Assembly: GCA_963575745.1 (NCBI GenBank)
Contig: CAUYUJ010006524.1
Coordinates: 182,001 to 246,000 of the forward strand
Direction: 5' to 3'
Length of the DNA: 64,000 nucleotides
Origin: Prorocentrum cordatum
Lineage: Eukaryota; Sar; Dinophyceae; Prorocentrales; Prorocentraceae
Shown: piece after piece, positions 63,801 through 64,000 of the stretch
Position numbering within the stretch: position 1 is the stretch's first letter
Layout: every line of letters starts with the position of its first letter
The notes under the pieces: generated by a model
The model's database searches: none
Seen by the model: only the letters and a program-made list of their open reading frames with translations
What the model was told of the DNA's origin: nothing
Position numbers and translations under genes: made by a program

Positions 63801-64000
63801 GGAGCCGCTGTTGCTGCAAACTGGGAGCCAAACTCCTAATTCGGATGCCCAAAATCTCTTTGTGTAACGTCATAGTGCGAGCCCCGGGAAGGACACTTCA
63901 ATTGAAAAACACATTGTGCCCCGGAGGGCGGAATCAACAATAATAGTTCTTCAGTGTTGAGAGTTCCACAACCACGACCACAACAACAATTGCAACAAAA
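63801..64000. other. No recognisable gene
   Basis: AT-richer end of the window, with a short CAA-rich tract at 63,970-64,000. Confidence 0.4.

Overview
The window looks like nuclear DNA of a dinoflagellate. The species cannot be fixed from the sequence. The reasons are the high GC content, very long trinucleotide arrays, several decayed retroelements of kinds common in dinoflagellate genomes (an R2-like LINE, LINE Cys/His domains, and an RT/RNase H/methyltransferase/tyrosine-recombinase element), and short exon-like islands between many small dispersed repeats. There is no bacterial gene organisation, no rRNA, no convincing tRNA and no CRISPR array. Nearly all open frames here come from GC bias and low-complexity repeats, so only a minority are reported as coding.

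Layout. At 1-5.3 kb lie short inverted-repeat elements, tandem repeats and a TTG/CTG array. At 5.3-8.6 kb (minus) lies a frameshifted LINE with reverse transcriptase motifs. At 9.0-13.5 kb there are exon-like islands on the plus strand, a LINE zinc-domain fragment on the minus strand, and a dense set of small inverted-repeat elements. Two of these elements lie exactly between exon-like segments. At 13.9-23 kb there are minisatellites, a 2.7 kb ACT array and an approximately 130 bp tandem repeat. At 28-30.6 kb there are further plus-strand exon-like islands and a GAT array. At 32.9-38.5 kb (plus) lies a decayed element with gag-like, RT, RNase H-like, methyltransferase-like and tyrosine-recombinase-like parts, into which a small inverted-repeat element has inserted. 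At 40-45.5 kb lie a minisatellite flanked by inverted repeats, a near-perfect hairpin and a 99 bp satellite. At 47.7-49.7 kb (minus) is an unrecognised coding region broken by two in-frame stops. At 53.5-54.7 kb (minus) are two open segments separated by a small inverted-repeat element. At 54.9-55.8 kb is a LINE 3' end. At 60.4-62.7 kb an inverted-repeat element precedes a LINE zinc-domain ORF that runs into a minisatellite.

The main theme is at least eight families of 50-200 bp dispersed elements (called A to I here). Several have terminal inverted repeats, and one copy has a clear 8 bp target duplication. Family B stands out. Its terminal repeat contains a splice donor (GTAAGAG) and the complementary end contains an acceptor (GTGTAG). 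At two copies, removing the element as a GT-AG intron joins flanking open segments in frame. This is the expected design of introners, which are transposable elements that create introns. It is an inference that needs transcript data. All family assignments were made by eye.
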